64,000 nucleotides of DNA from NCBI RefSeq assembly GCF_031822435.1, contig NZ_JAVQLW010000001.1:2551501-2615500 (forward strand). The letters are read 5' to 3'. Positions 54,872 through 63,737 of this stretch are shown here, one piece after another. The position numbers and the translations under genes are program-made. A model generated the notes under the pieces. It ran no database searches. It saw nothing but the letters and a program-made list of their open reading frames with translations, and was not told where the DNA came from. Each line of letters opens with the position of its first letter. Position 1 is the first letter of the stretch. Source of the DNA: Paracoccus sp. MBLB3053 (GTDB taxonomy: Bacteria; Pseudomonadota; Alphaproteobacteria; Rhodobacterales; Rhodobacteraceae).

Positions 54872-57800
54872 ATGGCCTATTCCCTTCGCAAGCGCATCGC
54901 CCTTGGACTGATCATGGCTCTGACGCTTGGCACGGCCGGGCACGCGCAGGAAGTGCTGGGCCGCTACTCGGCGATGATCGGCGCCGAGGACCGGCGCAAC
55001 TCGAAGGGTGCACCTCTCACGCAGCCGGGCCAGATCCTGGCGCAGGAAAGGGCCAATTTCCACCGCTTCGGCATCCGCCAGCAGGGCGACGAAAGCGATG
55101 CCTATTTCGACCAGCAAGACATGCGCGCGGCGCTGCCGGGGCTTCTGGCGCGGGGGCAGATCGAAGCAGCCGCCCGATCCGTCATCACGCGCGGCGGGGT
55201 CGTCACGGTCGAGATCCTGGGTCAGGGCGGTCGGCCCACTTCCCTGCGGGTCAGCGCAGGGCCTGCTGCGCCCGCGGGCACTGCGGAGGGCAATCGCGCA
55301 GCGGCGCGCATCGACGGGAACTGGGTCTTCCGTCGCGCCGCGCGAGAGGACACCGCCATGGCTCTTGTCGCGGGTGTGGATGCAAGACTGATGCTGTCCT
55401 GCCGCCGCCCGGCCAGCGGCGCGCACCCTTCTGGCCAGTTCAGACTGACGCTGACCGCGCCGGGTATTGCGCAGATCGGCCAGGAGACGGTGCAACTGAT
55501 GGCTGCCATTGACGGAATTGCGCAGGGCAGGCTTTCGATGACCCTATCTCGCGGGCCGCTGGAAGGCGCGGTGCCCGCGTCATCGCGCCTTGTGCAGTCG
55601 CTCGAGGCCGGCAACCGGTTGAGCCTGTCGCATGGCGGGGTGTTGCTTGTCGAGGCCGGGCTTTCCGGCAGCTCTGCCGCGCTTGCCCTTCTGTCAGAAT
55701 TCTGCGCGACGCCCCTCGACACGCCTCCAAGCGCGGCGCTCAGCGCGGCCCTTGCAGACGCAGCCGAGCCACCGTCCACCCCCCCGACTTCTGCCGAACC
55801 AGCCGGCGGCAGCGCGGCAGCAGGGAACGAGCCGGTCGAGCGCGGTCTTGAGGGAGAGGAAGAGATTCGTCGTCAACTGGCACTCTGGCTTCTCGGCCAA
55901 CGCCCCTCGCTGGTGCGCACGTCAAGCTTCAAACTGCCATTCGAACTTCCCCCGGATTATCCCGCCTATGAACAACCGGCCCGTCCGGACCGCGCCACCT
56001 TGCAGCAGACCTACGAATTCGGTGATCTTTTGCGACGCAGCCGGATCGAGCATCTCGAAAGCGTCGCGGCTCGGGCGGCCTCCGAAACGGTCCCCGATCG
56101 CATTACCCTGCTCGTGTCGGCCCGTCTGTTCAGCCCCGAACCGGGTGCGGCGGGTCGTCTGCGACTGGGCGGCTACGGCAAACTGCTTGTGAACCAGGAT
56201 CTGCAGGAGTCGGTTCCGGCCGCCTTGCGAACGCTTCAACTCGACCTCGGGCCCGCGATGGGCAGGGTGCTCATGCGGGAAAGCGCGCCGCTGCCCCTGC
56301 CCCTGCCCCCAGAAATCCGCGCGCTGGACGCGCCGCTTGACCCGACCGGGCGGCCAGGCCTCGAGTTTTTTCCGGCCGATGACCAATATCTGAAGGTCAC
56401 GCTTTCGCTTTCCGATCCGCGGGTCCTGCTGCCACAGGATGTCGAACGCGTGAGTTCCTCGGGTCCGGTTGCGGAAATCGCTGCCCAGGTGATCGAGGCA
56501 CGGCTTTATAGAAAACCGCGGACCAGAAAGAACGAGCCACCCGCCGCAGAAGTTCTGCTGGCGACATGGCAGCGGGGCGAGGTTGCAACTCCGGCGACCG
56601 GAAACCTGAACACGCTTGCGAGCTTTGCCGGAAACTATGCCTACGGGATGGAAGATGGGCGGCTCCTGAGCATGTCGGGAACGTACCGAGAGGCGGCCGG
56701 CATGCCGCGCACGATCGGACCTTTGGGCATTTCCCCCGATGCAGCCATTCGGAATGCCGATCTGCTGATCCGCGCCAACGCGGTGCTGGAGCGCGGGCCG
56801 GATCGCGACTTTTCGCCCGAGCTCTTGCAAATGTTGCTGGCACAGCTTGTCGATCCCATCTCGCGTGACGGGATGGTGCCGCCCGGCTTCTTCGGTGAAA
56901 GCGGAGGGCTGAACGAAATCACGCGTGCCAGGGTGCTGCGGGATGCCGCGCCCAAGCTTGCCGCCTATATCCGCGAACGCGGACCCGAACTGCCTCTGCC
57001 CGTGCGCTCGCGGGGGATGGCGGAATTGGGTATTTACGACATCGGGGCCGAGGTATTTTCCTATTCGCTCAGACCCGGAGAGTTGACCTATCTGCAGACG
57101 CCGTCGGGCAACCGCAATCTGGATGGCGCGCTTGATGAGCTGACGGATGCGCTGCCCGTGCCGCTCGACGCGGCCGAGGCGCTGCTGACGCAGCTTGATC
57201 AGGACAATCTGCCCGGCCGCAGCATTCCGGCGCGGCTCGACATGCAGCTGGTTTCGGCACGGGCCCTGCCCCAGAGCGGCGGGCCGATCACCATGGAGGA
57301 ATTGCAACGCGTGGTTCTGACCTGGGAACCGGAGCAACTGGAAATCACTACGGACCTGGCCGGCGAGCAGACGCTGCTGCGTCACGACTTCGCCCCGCCT
57401 GCCATTGCGGTCGAGGCCGAAGGCGCCGTTCCAGAAGCCGTCTACGACACGACTGCAGAAACCCTTCTGGGCACTTGGGCCGCACATCACAGCACCCCGA
57501 CTGAATTTGCCCGTCGGATCGCTGCCGACCGAACCTTCAGCAGGCGAATGGGCCAATCCCCCCAAAGCGTGATCGAGGCGCGCGCCCTTGAGGAAGCCGA
57601 GCGCCTGATCGCTTCGGCGCAAGACAGCTTCTGGATCGGCCTGTCGGTGCAGATGGGGCCCTATGACGAAACAGCGCAGCGCATCCCGCTGACCGATATC
57701 GCCGTCCTGCCGATCCCCGCGCGCATCTACGACGACGTCGATGGCCTGCCGACCCTGCATTTCCCCGACCGCGCCGCCTTCGATCACCTGCCCGCGACAC

Positions 57801-59692
57801 CCGAGGAATATCAGCTGATCGTCGGCATCGACGGCGGTCGGCATGCGCTGATCTTCGCCAGCGTCACTCTGGCCGAAGAACAGGACCGCAAGGGCATCCT
57901 GACCCTGAAGCGGCCGGACAAACTGCTTTTCCTGCGCGAGGACGGCAATGGCGGCGTTTCGGTCACCTTGACGAAGGAACTCGAAGCCGCGCCACAACTC
58001 GGTCTGGCCTCCCTCGCCGCTGCCGAGACCCCGACCTCGGTTGCGCCCGCAGCGCCTATGATGACGGCCGATGCGTCCGAGCCTGTCGCGCCGCCGACCG
58101 GGCCGCTGCAGGCCTTCGAGGTGCCCGAAGTCCTGAAGCTGGACGCCGAGGGACTGGACTTGCTGGCGATTTCATTGCAGCCCGATCTTTATGATGCCCC
58201 CGCCTTCCGACGCATGTTCATCGAGCGTCTTGCGCGGGAACGGGCGGATCAGCGCGCGGGCCGCGGGCCGCAATGGGGCTCGTTCTTCGCTGATCCGGCG
58301 CTGGAGCTTACCCCATCGCTGGTCGACGCCTTGCTGCCCGACTTTGCCGCCTGGAGCAAGGCAAGGGCTGCGGCATTGCCGGATCGCCTGCTGCTGCAGG
58401 TGGGAATTACCGGGCCCCACCCCGAGACCGGCTGCCGCGCGGCGCGGCCGCTGCCGCAAGCGGCGGTTGCCGAACGTGCTGCCGTGGCCGAGGTCGCGGG
58501 TATCCTGCCGGGAGTGATGCCCGCCGCCGCGATTTCTCCGGTTTCGGACGTGACCAAGCCCGGCGGTCCGGTGCTGCATGTGGTGGTCGGCCGGCCCGGG
58601 CATCCGTCAGGCCCTGGCGGGGCTTCGGATTGCGACTTCATCGAACTGCGCGGCACTGCAAGTGACCTTGCGAGCGCGCGCACCGGTCTTGATGCGGCTG
58701 CCGCGCCCTATGTGGACGCGCTGATCCAGGCCGATATGCCCATGGTGGCGCGGGTGACCTCATCCGGCCCCCAGGCCATCGATTATGAGCTAGAGCCCGA
58801 AGACATCCGTTTTCATCCGCTGTCGCCGGGCGCCAAGGACCAACCGGGTCTGCGCGGCGTGCTGGTGATACGCGCGGGGGTTTCTGCAGTCGAGACATGG
58901 CAGATCGACAAGTCCAACCGGACGACTATCCGGGCAGAGCGTTATGATCGGGACGATTGGCAAAGCCTGCTTCCGTCGCGCGACAGTTCGGCCTTCGATA
59001 TCCTCGGGCTGCGTCTGGGCAGTCCATTGGCCGAGGTCGAGGCGACGGTCGCCGCGCGGATGCCCGATGCGATCCGCCACGTCTCTCCGCCGGTTGCTCA
59101 GGCAGGGATCTATGACCATGCACTGGGTTTCAGTTCAGCGGATGGCCACGAAGTGATCCTGTCGATCTACAATTCGAATGATGAAGCAGCACCTGCCGTC
59201 GCCCTTATGCGTTATCGCTTCCTGCCTTCCGGCTCGGCCACCGTGGACGCGGTTCGCCAGGCGGTGAGCGAGAAATATGGGCCACCGGATCGCGACAGCG
59301 GCGATCACCTGGCCTGGGGTGTGCCTTCGCAAGAAATCGATTCAAACCAGGTCTGTGGAGGACACAAGCTGTTTCGTGGCCGGAACGCCCCGCGCCTCGC
59401 TCCGGAAAAATCGCGCGACGAGATCCAGGCCGGTTCCCCTGAGGGAACTTACCAGGCACCCGAATGGGGTTATTACGGCTGGCCCGTGCCGTTTGCCGAT
59501 TATCCCGATTACCAGCGTGTTCAGGCCGAAACCTATTGCGGGCCGGTGGTTCTTGCCCGCATCCGCAGCGATGTGCATGAGCCCGGCTCGGTGGACCTGA
59601 CAGTCTGGATCCTCGACAAGCCCGAGGCTGAAAGACTTGCGACCGAAGCGGCAAAAACGGCAGTGGTGCCGGAACTCGACATGGATCTGTGA
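54872..59692 (+). CDS. Very large exported protein of unknown function, 1,606 aa
   Basis: I do not recognise this family. The signal peptide is MAYSLRKRIALGLIMALTLG...AHA. Two Pro/Ala/Thr-rich linkers (around residues 295-325 and 1055-1085) divide it into about three globular parts. Part 1 contains LLVEAGLSGSSAALALLSEFC, an ending common in small exported alphaproteobacterial domains. Part 2 is ~700 residues with beta-rich pieces. Part 3 ends with FDILGLRLGSPLAEVEATVAARMP and two Cys (QVCGGHK, ETYCGP). No membrane segment other than the signal, no enzyme motif, no outer-membrane barrel or autotransporter end. It follows an M15 peptidase by 4 bp, so a joint envelope role is likely. Confidence 0.85.
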   Translation: MAYSLRKRIALGLIMALTLGTAGHAQEVLGRYSAMIGAEDRRNSKGAPLTQPGQILAQERANFHRFGIRQQGDESDAYFDQQDMRAALPGLLARGQIEAAARSVITRGGVVTVEILGQGGRPTSLRVSAGPAAPAGTAEGNRAAARIDGNWVFRRAAREDTAMALVAGVDARLMLSCRRPASGAHPSGQFRLTLTAPGIAQIGQETVQLMAAIDGIAQGRLSMTLSRGPLEGAVPASSRLVQSLEAGNRLSLSHGGVLLVEAGLSGSSAALALLSEFCATPLDTPPSAALSAALADAAEPPSTPPTSAEPAGGSAAAGNEPVERGLEGEEEIRRQLALWLLGQRPSLVRTSSFKLPFELPPDYPAYEQPARPDRATLQQTYEFGDLLRRSRIEHLESVAARAASETVPDRITLLVSARLFSPEPGAAGRLRLGGYGKLLVNQDLQESVPAALRTLQLDLGPAMGRVLMRESAPLPLPLPPEIRALDAPLDPTGRPGLEFFPADDQYLKVTLSLSDPRVLLPQDVERVSSSGPVAEIAAQVIEARLYRKPRTRKNEPPAAEVLLATWQRGEVATPATGNLNTLASFAGNYAYGMEDGRLLSMSGTYREAAGMPRTIGPLGISPDAAIRNADLLIRANAVLERGPDRDFSPELLQMLLAQLVDPISRDGMVPPGFFGESGGLNEITRARVLRDAAPKLAAYIRERGPELPLPVRSRGMAELGIYDIGAEVFSYSLRPGELTYLQTPSGNRNLDGALDELTDALPVPLDAAEALLTQLDQDNLPGRSIPARLDMQLVSARALPQSGGPITMEELQRVVLTWEPEQLEITTDLAGEQTLLRHDFAPPAIAVEAEGAVPEAVYDTTAETLLGTWAAHHSTPTEFARRIAADRTFSRRMGQSPQSVIEARALEEAERLIASAQDSFWIGLSVQMGPYDETAQRIPLTDIAVLPIPARIYDDVDGLPTLHFPDRAAFDHLPATPEEYQLIVGIDGGRHALIFASVTLAEEQDRKGILTLKRPDKLLFLREDGNGGVSVTLTKELEAAPQLGLASLAAAETPTSVAPAAPMMTADASEPVAPPTGPLQAFEVPEVLKLDAEGLDLLAISLQPDLYDAPAFRRMFIERLARERADQRAGRGPQWGSFFADPALELTPSLVDALLPDFAAWSKARAAALPDRLLLQVGITGPHPETGCRAARPLPQAAVAERAAVAEVAGILPGVMPAAAISPVSDVTKPGGPVLHVVVGRPGHPSGPGGASDCDFIELRGTASDLASARTGLDAAAAPYVDALIQADMPMVARVTSSGPQAIDYELEPEDIRFHPLSPGAKDQPGLRGVLVIRAGVSAVETWQIDKSNRTTIRAERYDRDDWQSLLPSRDSSAFDILGLRLGSPLAEVEATVAARMPDAIRHVSPPVAQAGIYDHALGFSSADGHEVILSIYNSNDEAAPAVALMRYRFLPSGSATVDAVRQAVSEKYGPPDRDSGDHLAWGVPSQEIDSNQVCGGHKLFRGRNAPRLAPEKSRDEIQAGSPEGTYQAPEWGYYGWPVPFADYPDYQRVQAETYCGPVVLARIRSDVHEPGSVDLTVWILDKPEAERLATEAAKTAVVPELDMDL

Positions 59693-59820
59693 AGCCGGGC
59701 CTACCCCGCCACGGGGTCGTGCGAAAAGGGTTCCCGCCATTCACGACAAACCCGCATTTCCATGTCCGGCCCTCGCTCTGCCGTTCTTCTGCGTCGCAGG
59801 CGGAACCTGACAAGCGCGGG

Positions 59821-60129
59821 CTACCTCGCGATGGTGGCGGAAAGGCCCGTCGCTCTGCTTCGGCCGCGATAACCTTCGCCCCAGATCCTCGGCTGGTCCC
59901 GCATCAGCATGCGCTGCTCGGCCTGATCCATGCGTCTGATCATCCGGTCGGTGTCGCCGCCGGTTTCGCGATGCAGCCGGGTCCAGACGCGGAGCACGGA
60001 TTGCGCACTCCAAGGCAGGGCCGCATTCGCGAGCCATCGGCGCAACTCGGCAGGCAGGCGGTCATAGCGGTCCATCGGGCGAGCATTGCCGCGGCATCTG
60101 AGCGAAGTGGCAAGGTTGCGCGCGCTCAA
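59821..60129 (-). CDS. DUF6525 family protein
   Basis: A 102-residue basic protein, last gene of the leftward zinc-linked operon. MSARNLATSLRCRGNARPMDRYDRLPAELRRWLANAALPWSAQSVLRVW and MDQAEQRMLMRDQPRIWGEGY match the short Rhodobacterales family DUF6525. Function unknown. Its start overlaps the DUF1826 stop (ATGA). Confidence 0.8.
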   Translation of the reverse strand: MSARNLATSLRCRGNARPMDRYDRLPAELRRWLANAALPWSAQSVLRVWTRLHRETGGDTDRMIRRMDQAEQRMLMRDQPRIWGEGYRGRSRATGLSATIAR

Positions 60130-60749
60130 TGCAAATCCTCCTTGTCATTTTCGTCCGTCACCGGGTCGATAACCAGCAAAAGCCGCGTTTTGCCGCTTCC
60201 CGCGATCGGGGGCGAGCGGTGCAGCACCCCGGACAGGGCCGGCCAGAGCGTCCCGCGCAGGATCGCGACATCTCGCGCCGCCAATTCCAGAATCGGTCCG
60301 GCATCGGGACCAAGTTGAAGCTGCGTCCCGGTGCCGCGATAGGTGCACAGCATCCGCGCCCGCACCCGGTCGATATGAAAACGGCGGCAGGCATCGGTCG
60401 TGACCGGCTGCAGACGCAGCCGCAGCATCGGGCTGGCCATGATCCCGGCGAAGATGAACCCCAACGCGGCAATGTCGCGGGCCAGCAAGTCTCGCATCGG
60501 GCTCGCGGGCATGCCGACACGGTCGCATTCTGCCCGAACGCAACTCTCGACCGCGCCGGCACCAAGGATCACCCGCAGGTCGGGCAACGACGTTGCGGGA
60601 AGTCCGTCCAGCCAATTCTGGAACTCGGGCAAGGGTCTTCGCTGCCAGATTGAGGCGCCGCATGCAGGCTCGGCGATGCGGGACAGGATGTCTGCCTCGC
60701 GGCCCTGCAAGATGCTGCCGGATGACAGAAACGGGAATTGAACGGTCAT
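60126..60749 (-). CDS. DUF1826 domain-containing protein
   Basis: A 207-residue protein started at ATG 60749 (MTVQFPFLSSGSILQG); the frame is open 52 codons upstream but this enters the CobW gene. Conserved pieces of DUF1826 are RPLPEFQNWLDGL, CRRFHIDRVRARMLCTYRGTGTQL and LRGTLWPALSGVLHRSPPIAGSGKTRLLLVIDP; the H-I-D, R-G-T-G-T and H-R-S-P elements could bind a metal. In proteobacteria it is often linked to Zur-regulated CobW genes, as here (10 bp after the GTPase). Function not established. Confidence 0.85.
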   Translation of the reverse strand: MTVQFPFLSSGSILQGREADILSRIAEPACGASIWQRRPLPEFQNWLDGLPATSLPDLRVILGAGAVESCVRAECDRVGMPASPMRDLLARDIAALGFIFAGIMASPMLRLRLQPVTTDACRRFHIDRVRARMLCTYRGTGTQLQLGPDAGPILELAARDVAILRGTLWPALSGVLHRSPPIAGSGKTRLLLVIDPVTDENDKEDLH

Positions 60750-60759
60750 GTGCCCTCGC

Positions 60760-61983
60760 TCAGGCGGTATTGCGGTGGCCCCATTTCGGGAAGGGATCGG
60801 GCAGGTTTGCCCAAAGCTGCGGCGTGAAATCGATGGCCTCGACCAATGCCGCATCCAGCCTGGCGGCAAGAGCCTCGCGATCCATGCCTGCCCCGATGAA
60901 GACAAGTTCCTGCCGCCGGTCGCCCCACGGCTCGGACCAGTTCTTTTCGAGCTCGGCCAGCGCGTCGGGATGGTTCGGCCATCGGTCCTGCGGAATCGAG
61001 GCCCACCATCCGCCCAGAGGCGTCACCGTCGAGATCGCCCCGGCCAGGCTGAACTCCACCGCCCAGTTCGGACGCGACGCGATCCAGAGATGCCCCTTCG
61101 CGCGGATCACGCCCGGCAGGTCGCCGTTCAGCACCTGATGGATCTTCTGCGGATGAAAGGGCTTGCGCGCACGATAGACGAACGATGAAATGCCGTATTC
61201 CTCGGTTTCGGGAACGTGGTCCTTGAAACCGTAAAGCTCCTTTGCCCACATCGGATGCATATGGGCGCGATCGAAGTCGAAAAGGCCGGTATCGAAGATC
61301 TGGTTCGCATCCACGCGGCTGAAATCCGTCTCGATCAGCCTGGCATCGGGGTTGAGCGCGCGTACGATCTTGCGCGCCAGATCAAGCCTTACAGAGCCTG
61401 CTTCCGTCACCTTGTTCAACACGATGACATCGGCGAATTCCATCTGATCGGTCAAGAGATCGACCAAGGTGCGCTCATCTCCATCTCCCAGGCTCTCGCC
61501 ACGATCGGCGATGAAGTCATGGCTTGAAAAATCGCGCGTCAGGTTTGCCGCATCGACCACTGTGACCATGGTGTCGAGCCGCGCGACATCCGACAGGCTG
61601 TGGCCTTCGGCATCGCGAAAATCGAAGGTGGCGGCAACCGGAAGAGGCTCGGCAATGCCGGTCGATTCGATCAGCAAGTAGTCAAAGCGGCCCTCGGAGG
61701 CGAGCCTGCCAACCTCGGACAGCAGATCGTCGCGCAAGGTGCAGCAGATGCAGCCATTCGTCATCTCGACCAGTTTTTCCTCGGAGCGCGAAAGCTCGGC
61801 CCCGTCGCGAACCAGATCGGCGTCGATATTCACTTCGGACATGTCATTGACGATGACGGCGACGCGCCGACCTTCCCGATTGTTCAGGACATGGTTCAGC
61901 AAGGTTGTCTTGCCGGCACCTAGAAAGCCCGAGAGAACGGTGACGGGAAGACGTGGATCGGGAGAAAGTCCTCTGACTGGCAT
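60760..61983 (-). CDS. CobW/ZNG1-type GTPase, putative zinc metallochaperone
   Basis: A 407-residue G3E GTPase. Walker A GFLGAGKT at 19-26, the metal-binding CxCC motif NGCICCTLR (Cys78, Cys80, Cys81), Walker [16 protein letters not shown] for guanine specificity, and the C-terminal CobW_C domain ([36 protein letters not shown]). Such proteins (ZigA/YciC/ZNG1) deliver zinc to client enzymes during zinc shortage. A palindrome resembling a Zur box lies 13 bp before the ATG. The gene leads an operon with DUF1826 and DUF6525. Confidence 0.9.
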   Translation of the reverse strand: MPVRGLSPDPRLPVTVLSGFLGAGKTTLLNHVLNNREGRRVAVIVNDMSEVNIDADLVRDGAELSRSEEKLVEMTNGCICCTLRDDLLSEVGRLASEGRFDYLLIESTGIAEPLPVAATFDFRDAEGHSLSDVARLDTMVTVVDAANLTRDFSSHDFIADRGESLGDGDERTLVDLLTDQMEFADVIVLNKVTEAGSVRLDLARKIVRALNPDARLIETDFSRVDANQIFDTGLFDFDRAHMHPMWAKELYGFKDHVPETEEYGISSFVYRARKPFHPQKIHQVLNGDLPGVIRAKGHLWIASRPNWAVEFSLAGAISTVTPLGGWWASIPQDRWPNHPDALAELEKNWSEPWGDRRQELVFIGAGMDREALAARLDAALVEAIDFTPQLWANLPDPFPKWGHRNTA

Positions 61984-61995
61984 GGCGTCCTCAGC

Positions 61996-62012
61996 ATGTA
62001 ATGTTATTACAT
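61996..62012 (-). promoter_or_regulatory. Zur-box-like palindrome before the CobW-type gene
   Basis: ATGTAATGTTATTACAT has perfect 7-bp arms (ATGTAAT/ATTACAT). It is 13 bp upstream of the GTPase start and resembles zinc-uptake regulator sites of proteobacteria. Binding is an inference. Confidence 0.6.
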
Positions 62013-62171
62013 ACGTCTTCTAGGGATCAGTAAGGCGGGACGCAAGCCGCATTCGCACCACCAAGCGCCGCATCCATGGGAAAACTCGGAAAACAAGTTG
62101 CGACGCGGTTCTGACCGGCGCCTGCCCGATGAGCACGGCATATAGCGCTTTGGCCGAGTTCGTCGAAATGC

Positions 62172-62189
62172 GTAATGTTATAATGTCAC
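62172..62189. promoter_or_regulatory. Imperfect Zur-box-like site in the divergent region
   Basis: GTAATGTTATAATGTCAC has one good half (GTAATGTTAT) and a degenerate second half. It shares the core AATGTTAT with the site at 61996. Confidence 0.35.
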
Positions 62190-62205
62190 TTGCCGCCAAT
62201 TGATA

Positions 62206-62218
62206 GTTATGGAATAAC
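62206..62218 (+). promoter_or_regulatory. Zur-box-like palindrome upstream of aztD
   Basis: GTTATGGAATAAC has perfect 5-bp arms, extended partly by TGAT/ATCA outside. The form GTTAT-N3-ATAAC equals the core of known Zur sites. It is ~220 bp before aztD and directly upstream of the small ORF at 62247. Confidence 0.55.
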
Positions 62219-62246
62219 ATCACGCGCACAGCCCGACGAGTGAGTG

Positions 62247-62417
62247 ATGGTCCCGAAAGCCGCAACGATCCCCCCAGAGATCTGCCACCCGCTCAGGAAC
62301 GCGGCGGCCTCAGGGGCCCTGGCGGCCGTCGTCCTTCCCGAGGCCTCGCCGGACGATGGCCCCGCGATGCTGCGCGGCAATGCACTGGCGATCGGGGCGG
62401 CTTTCGCAGCCCACTGA
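62247..62417 (+). CDS. Possible small ORF (56 aa) between the Zur-like sites and aztD
   Basis: An ATG at 62247 opens 56 codons (MVPKAATIPPEICHPLRNAA ... GPAMLRGNALAIGAAFAAH) to a TGA at 62417, 24 bp before aztD. The third codon positions are G/C-rich like the true genes here, and it fills an otherwise empty leader. Upstream GTGAGTG gives only a weak ribosome binding site. It may be a small protein or the truncated end of a lost gene; no family is recognised. Confidence 0.4.
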   Translation: MVPKAATIPPEICHPLRNAAASGALAAVVLPEASPDDGPAMLRGNALAIGAAFAAH

Positions 62418-62441
62418 AACCACAAACAAGGAGACCACCGG

Positions 62442-63674
62442 ATGTTCAGGCAATTCGCGGCAAGCGGCGTGATGGCGCTGCTGCTGAGCGGCGCGGCTTA
62501 CGCCGAAAGCCATGATCACGATCATGAAGGCGGGGATGTCACGATCTACCGCGTCTTCGTGGGCGATCACGACAAGGGCCAGGTCACCGCCTTTGATCTT
62601 GACGAACCCGAACATCGCTGGACTTTCCAGACCAAAGGGCAGGTCAAGATCTATTCCGTGGCGGATGGCGGCGCCGTCGCCGCGGTGCAATCCGATGATG
62701 ACACCGTGACGTTCATCGCCAGCGGCGTCTCGCTCCATGCCCATGGCGATCACTCCGATATCGAAACTGCCGACCCGACTGCGATCGCCGAGACGCTGAC
62801 CGGCCCGCGACCCTTTCATCTCGTCGAGCACGGCGGGAAGGTCGCGATCAATTTCGACAAGGGTGGCTATGCCCAGATCATCGACGCCCATGAACTTTCC
62901 GAGGGTGCGTTGAAGTTGGCACGACTTCCGCAGGCACGCGCGCATCACGGCTTTGCCGCCCGGCTGGGTGAAAACTGGGTTTCGACCGTCGCCTCGGACC
63001 AGCCGGTCCCCGAAGGCGAATCCGTACCGCGCCTGGGCCTGCAGGCCTTTGACGCCGAGGGGCAGCCGCTTGGCGATCTTGCCACCTGCACAGCAATTCA
63101 TGGCGAGGCCTTTTCGGGCGTCTATCTTGCCGCCGGCTGCAAGGAAGGCGTGCTGATCGCCACAGCAGGTTCGGGCGGCGTGGTTTTCGAGATGCTGGAA
63201 TATCCCGCCGATCTGCCAAAGGGCGAAACCACCGGCACGCTGCTTGGCTCAAGGGGCATCCAGGTCTTCCTGGGCAATTACGGTGCCAAGGGTCTTGTTG
63301 TGGTCGATCCGGTGGACGAGCCGCATTTCACCTATGTCGAGTTGCCCTTCCGCCGCGTCGATTTCGCGCTTGATCCGGTAAGGCCCTCGGACGCCTTCGT
63401 TCTGACCGAGGACGGACAGTTGCACCGCATCAACATCCTTGAGGCCCGGATCGAGGCCAGCGCCAAGGTCACGGAACCCTACAGCATGGACGGACATTGG
63501 AACGATCCGCGTCCGCGCATCGCCATGGCTGGCGCTGAGGTCGTCGTGACCGATCCGAATGCCGGTCTCCTGCGCCGGATATCAACGGCGGATCTGACCG
63601 AAACGGGCACCATCGAGATCGGCGGAAAACCCTATAACCTTGCCGTCGTCGGCGGCAGCGGCGTCGCCCACTGA
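62442..63674 (+). CDS. aztD: Zinc metallochaperone AztD
   Basis: A 410-residue periplasmic protein. The signal peptide MFRQFAASGVMALLLSGAAYA is followed at once by the metal-binding HDHDHEGGD (His24, 26, 28), and a second cluster is HAHGDHSD. The remainder is repeated beta structure as in the AztD beta-propeller of Paracoccus denitrificans (YRVFVGDHDKGQVTAFDLDEPE, GGAVAAVQSDDDTVTFI, GKVAINFDKGGYAQIIDAHELSEG, NWVSTVASDQPVPEGESVPRLGLQAFD). Known AztD passes zinc to the binding protein AztC. Here no aztABC follows; the next gene is an oligopeptide/nickel-type binding protein. Start ATG 62442 follows AAGGAG. Confidence 0.92.
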   Translation: MFRQFAASGVMALLLSGAAYAESHDHDHEGGDVTIYRVFVGDHDKGQVTAFDLDEPEHRWTFQTKGQVKIYSVADGGAVAAVQSDDDTVTFIASGVSLHAHGDHSDIETADPTAIAETLTGPRPFHLVEHGGKVAINFDKGGYAQIIDAHELSEGALKLARLPQARAHHGFAARLGENWVSTVASDQPVPEGESVPRLGLQAFDAEGQPLGDLATCTAIHGEAFSGVYLAAGCKEGVLIATAGSGGVVFEMLEYPADLPKGETTGTLLGSRGIQVFLGNYGAKGLVVVDPVDEPHFTYVELPFRRVDFALDPVRPSDAFVLTEDGQLHRINILEARIEASAKVTEPYSMDGHWNDPRPRIAMAGAEVVVTDPNAGLLRRISTADLTETGTIEIGGKPYNLAVVGGSGVAH

Positions 63675-63737
63675 CATCCGCGCAATGTCAGCCCGCCGGC
63701 ATTCCCATCCCCCTTCCCTATCCCATGAGACAGAAAC

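Noticed and set aside
55922..57997. 691-codon leftward open frame opposite the 1,606-residue gene
   Set aside because: The rightward frame has a signal peptide and continuous codon bias over 4.8 kb; the leftward one is rich in Arg/Gln/His and has no start context.
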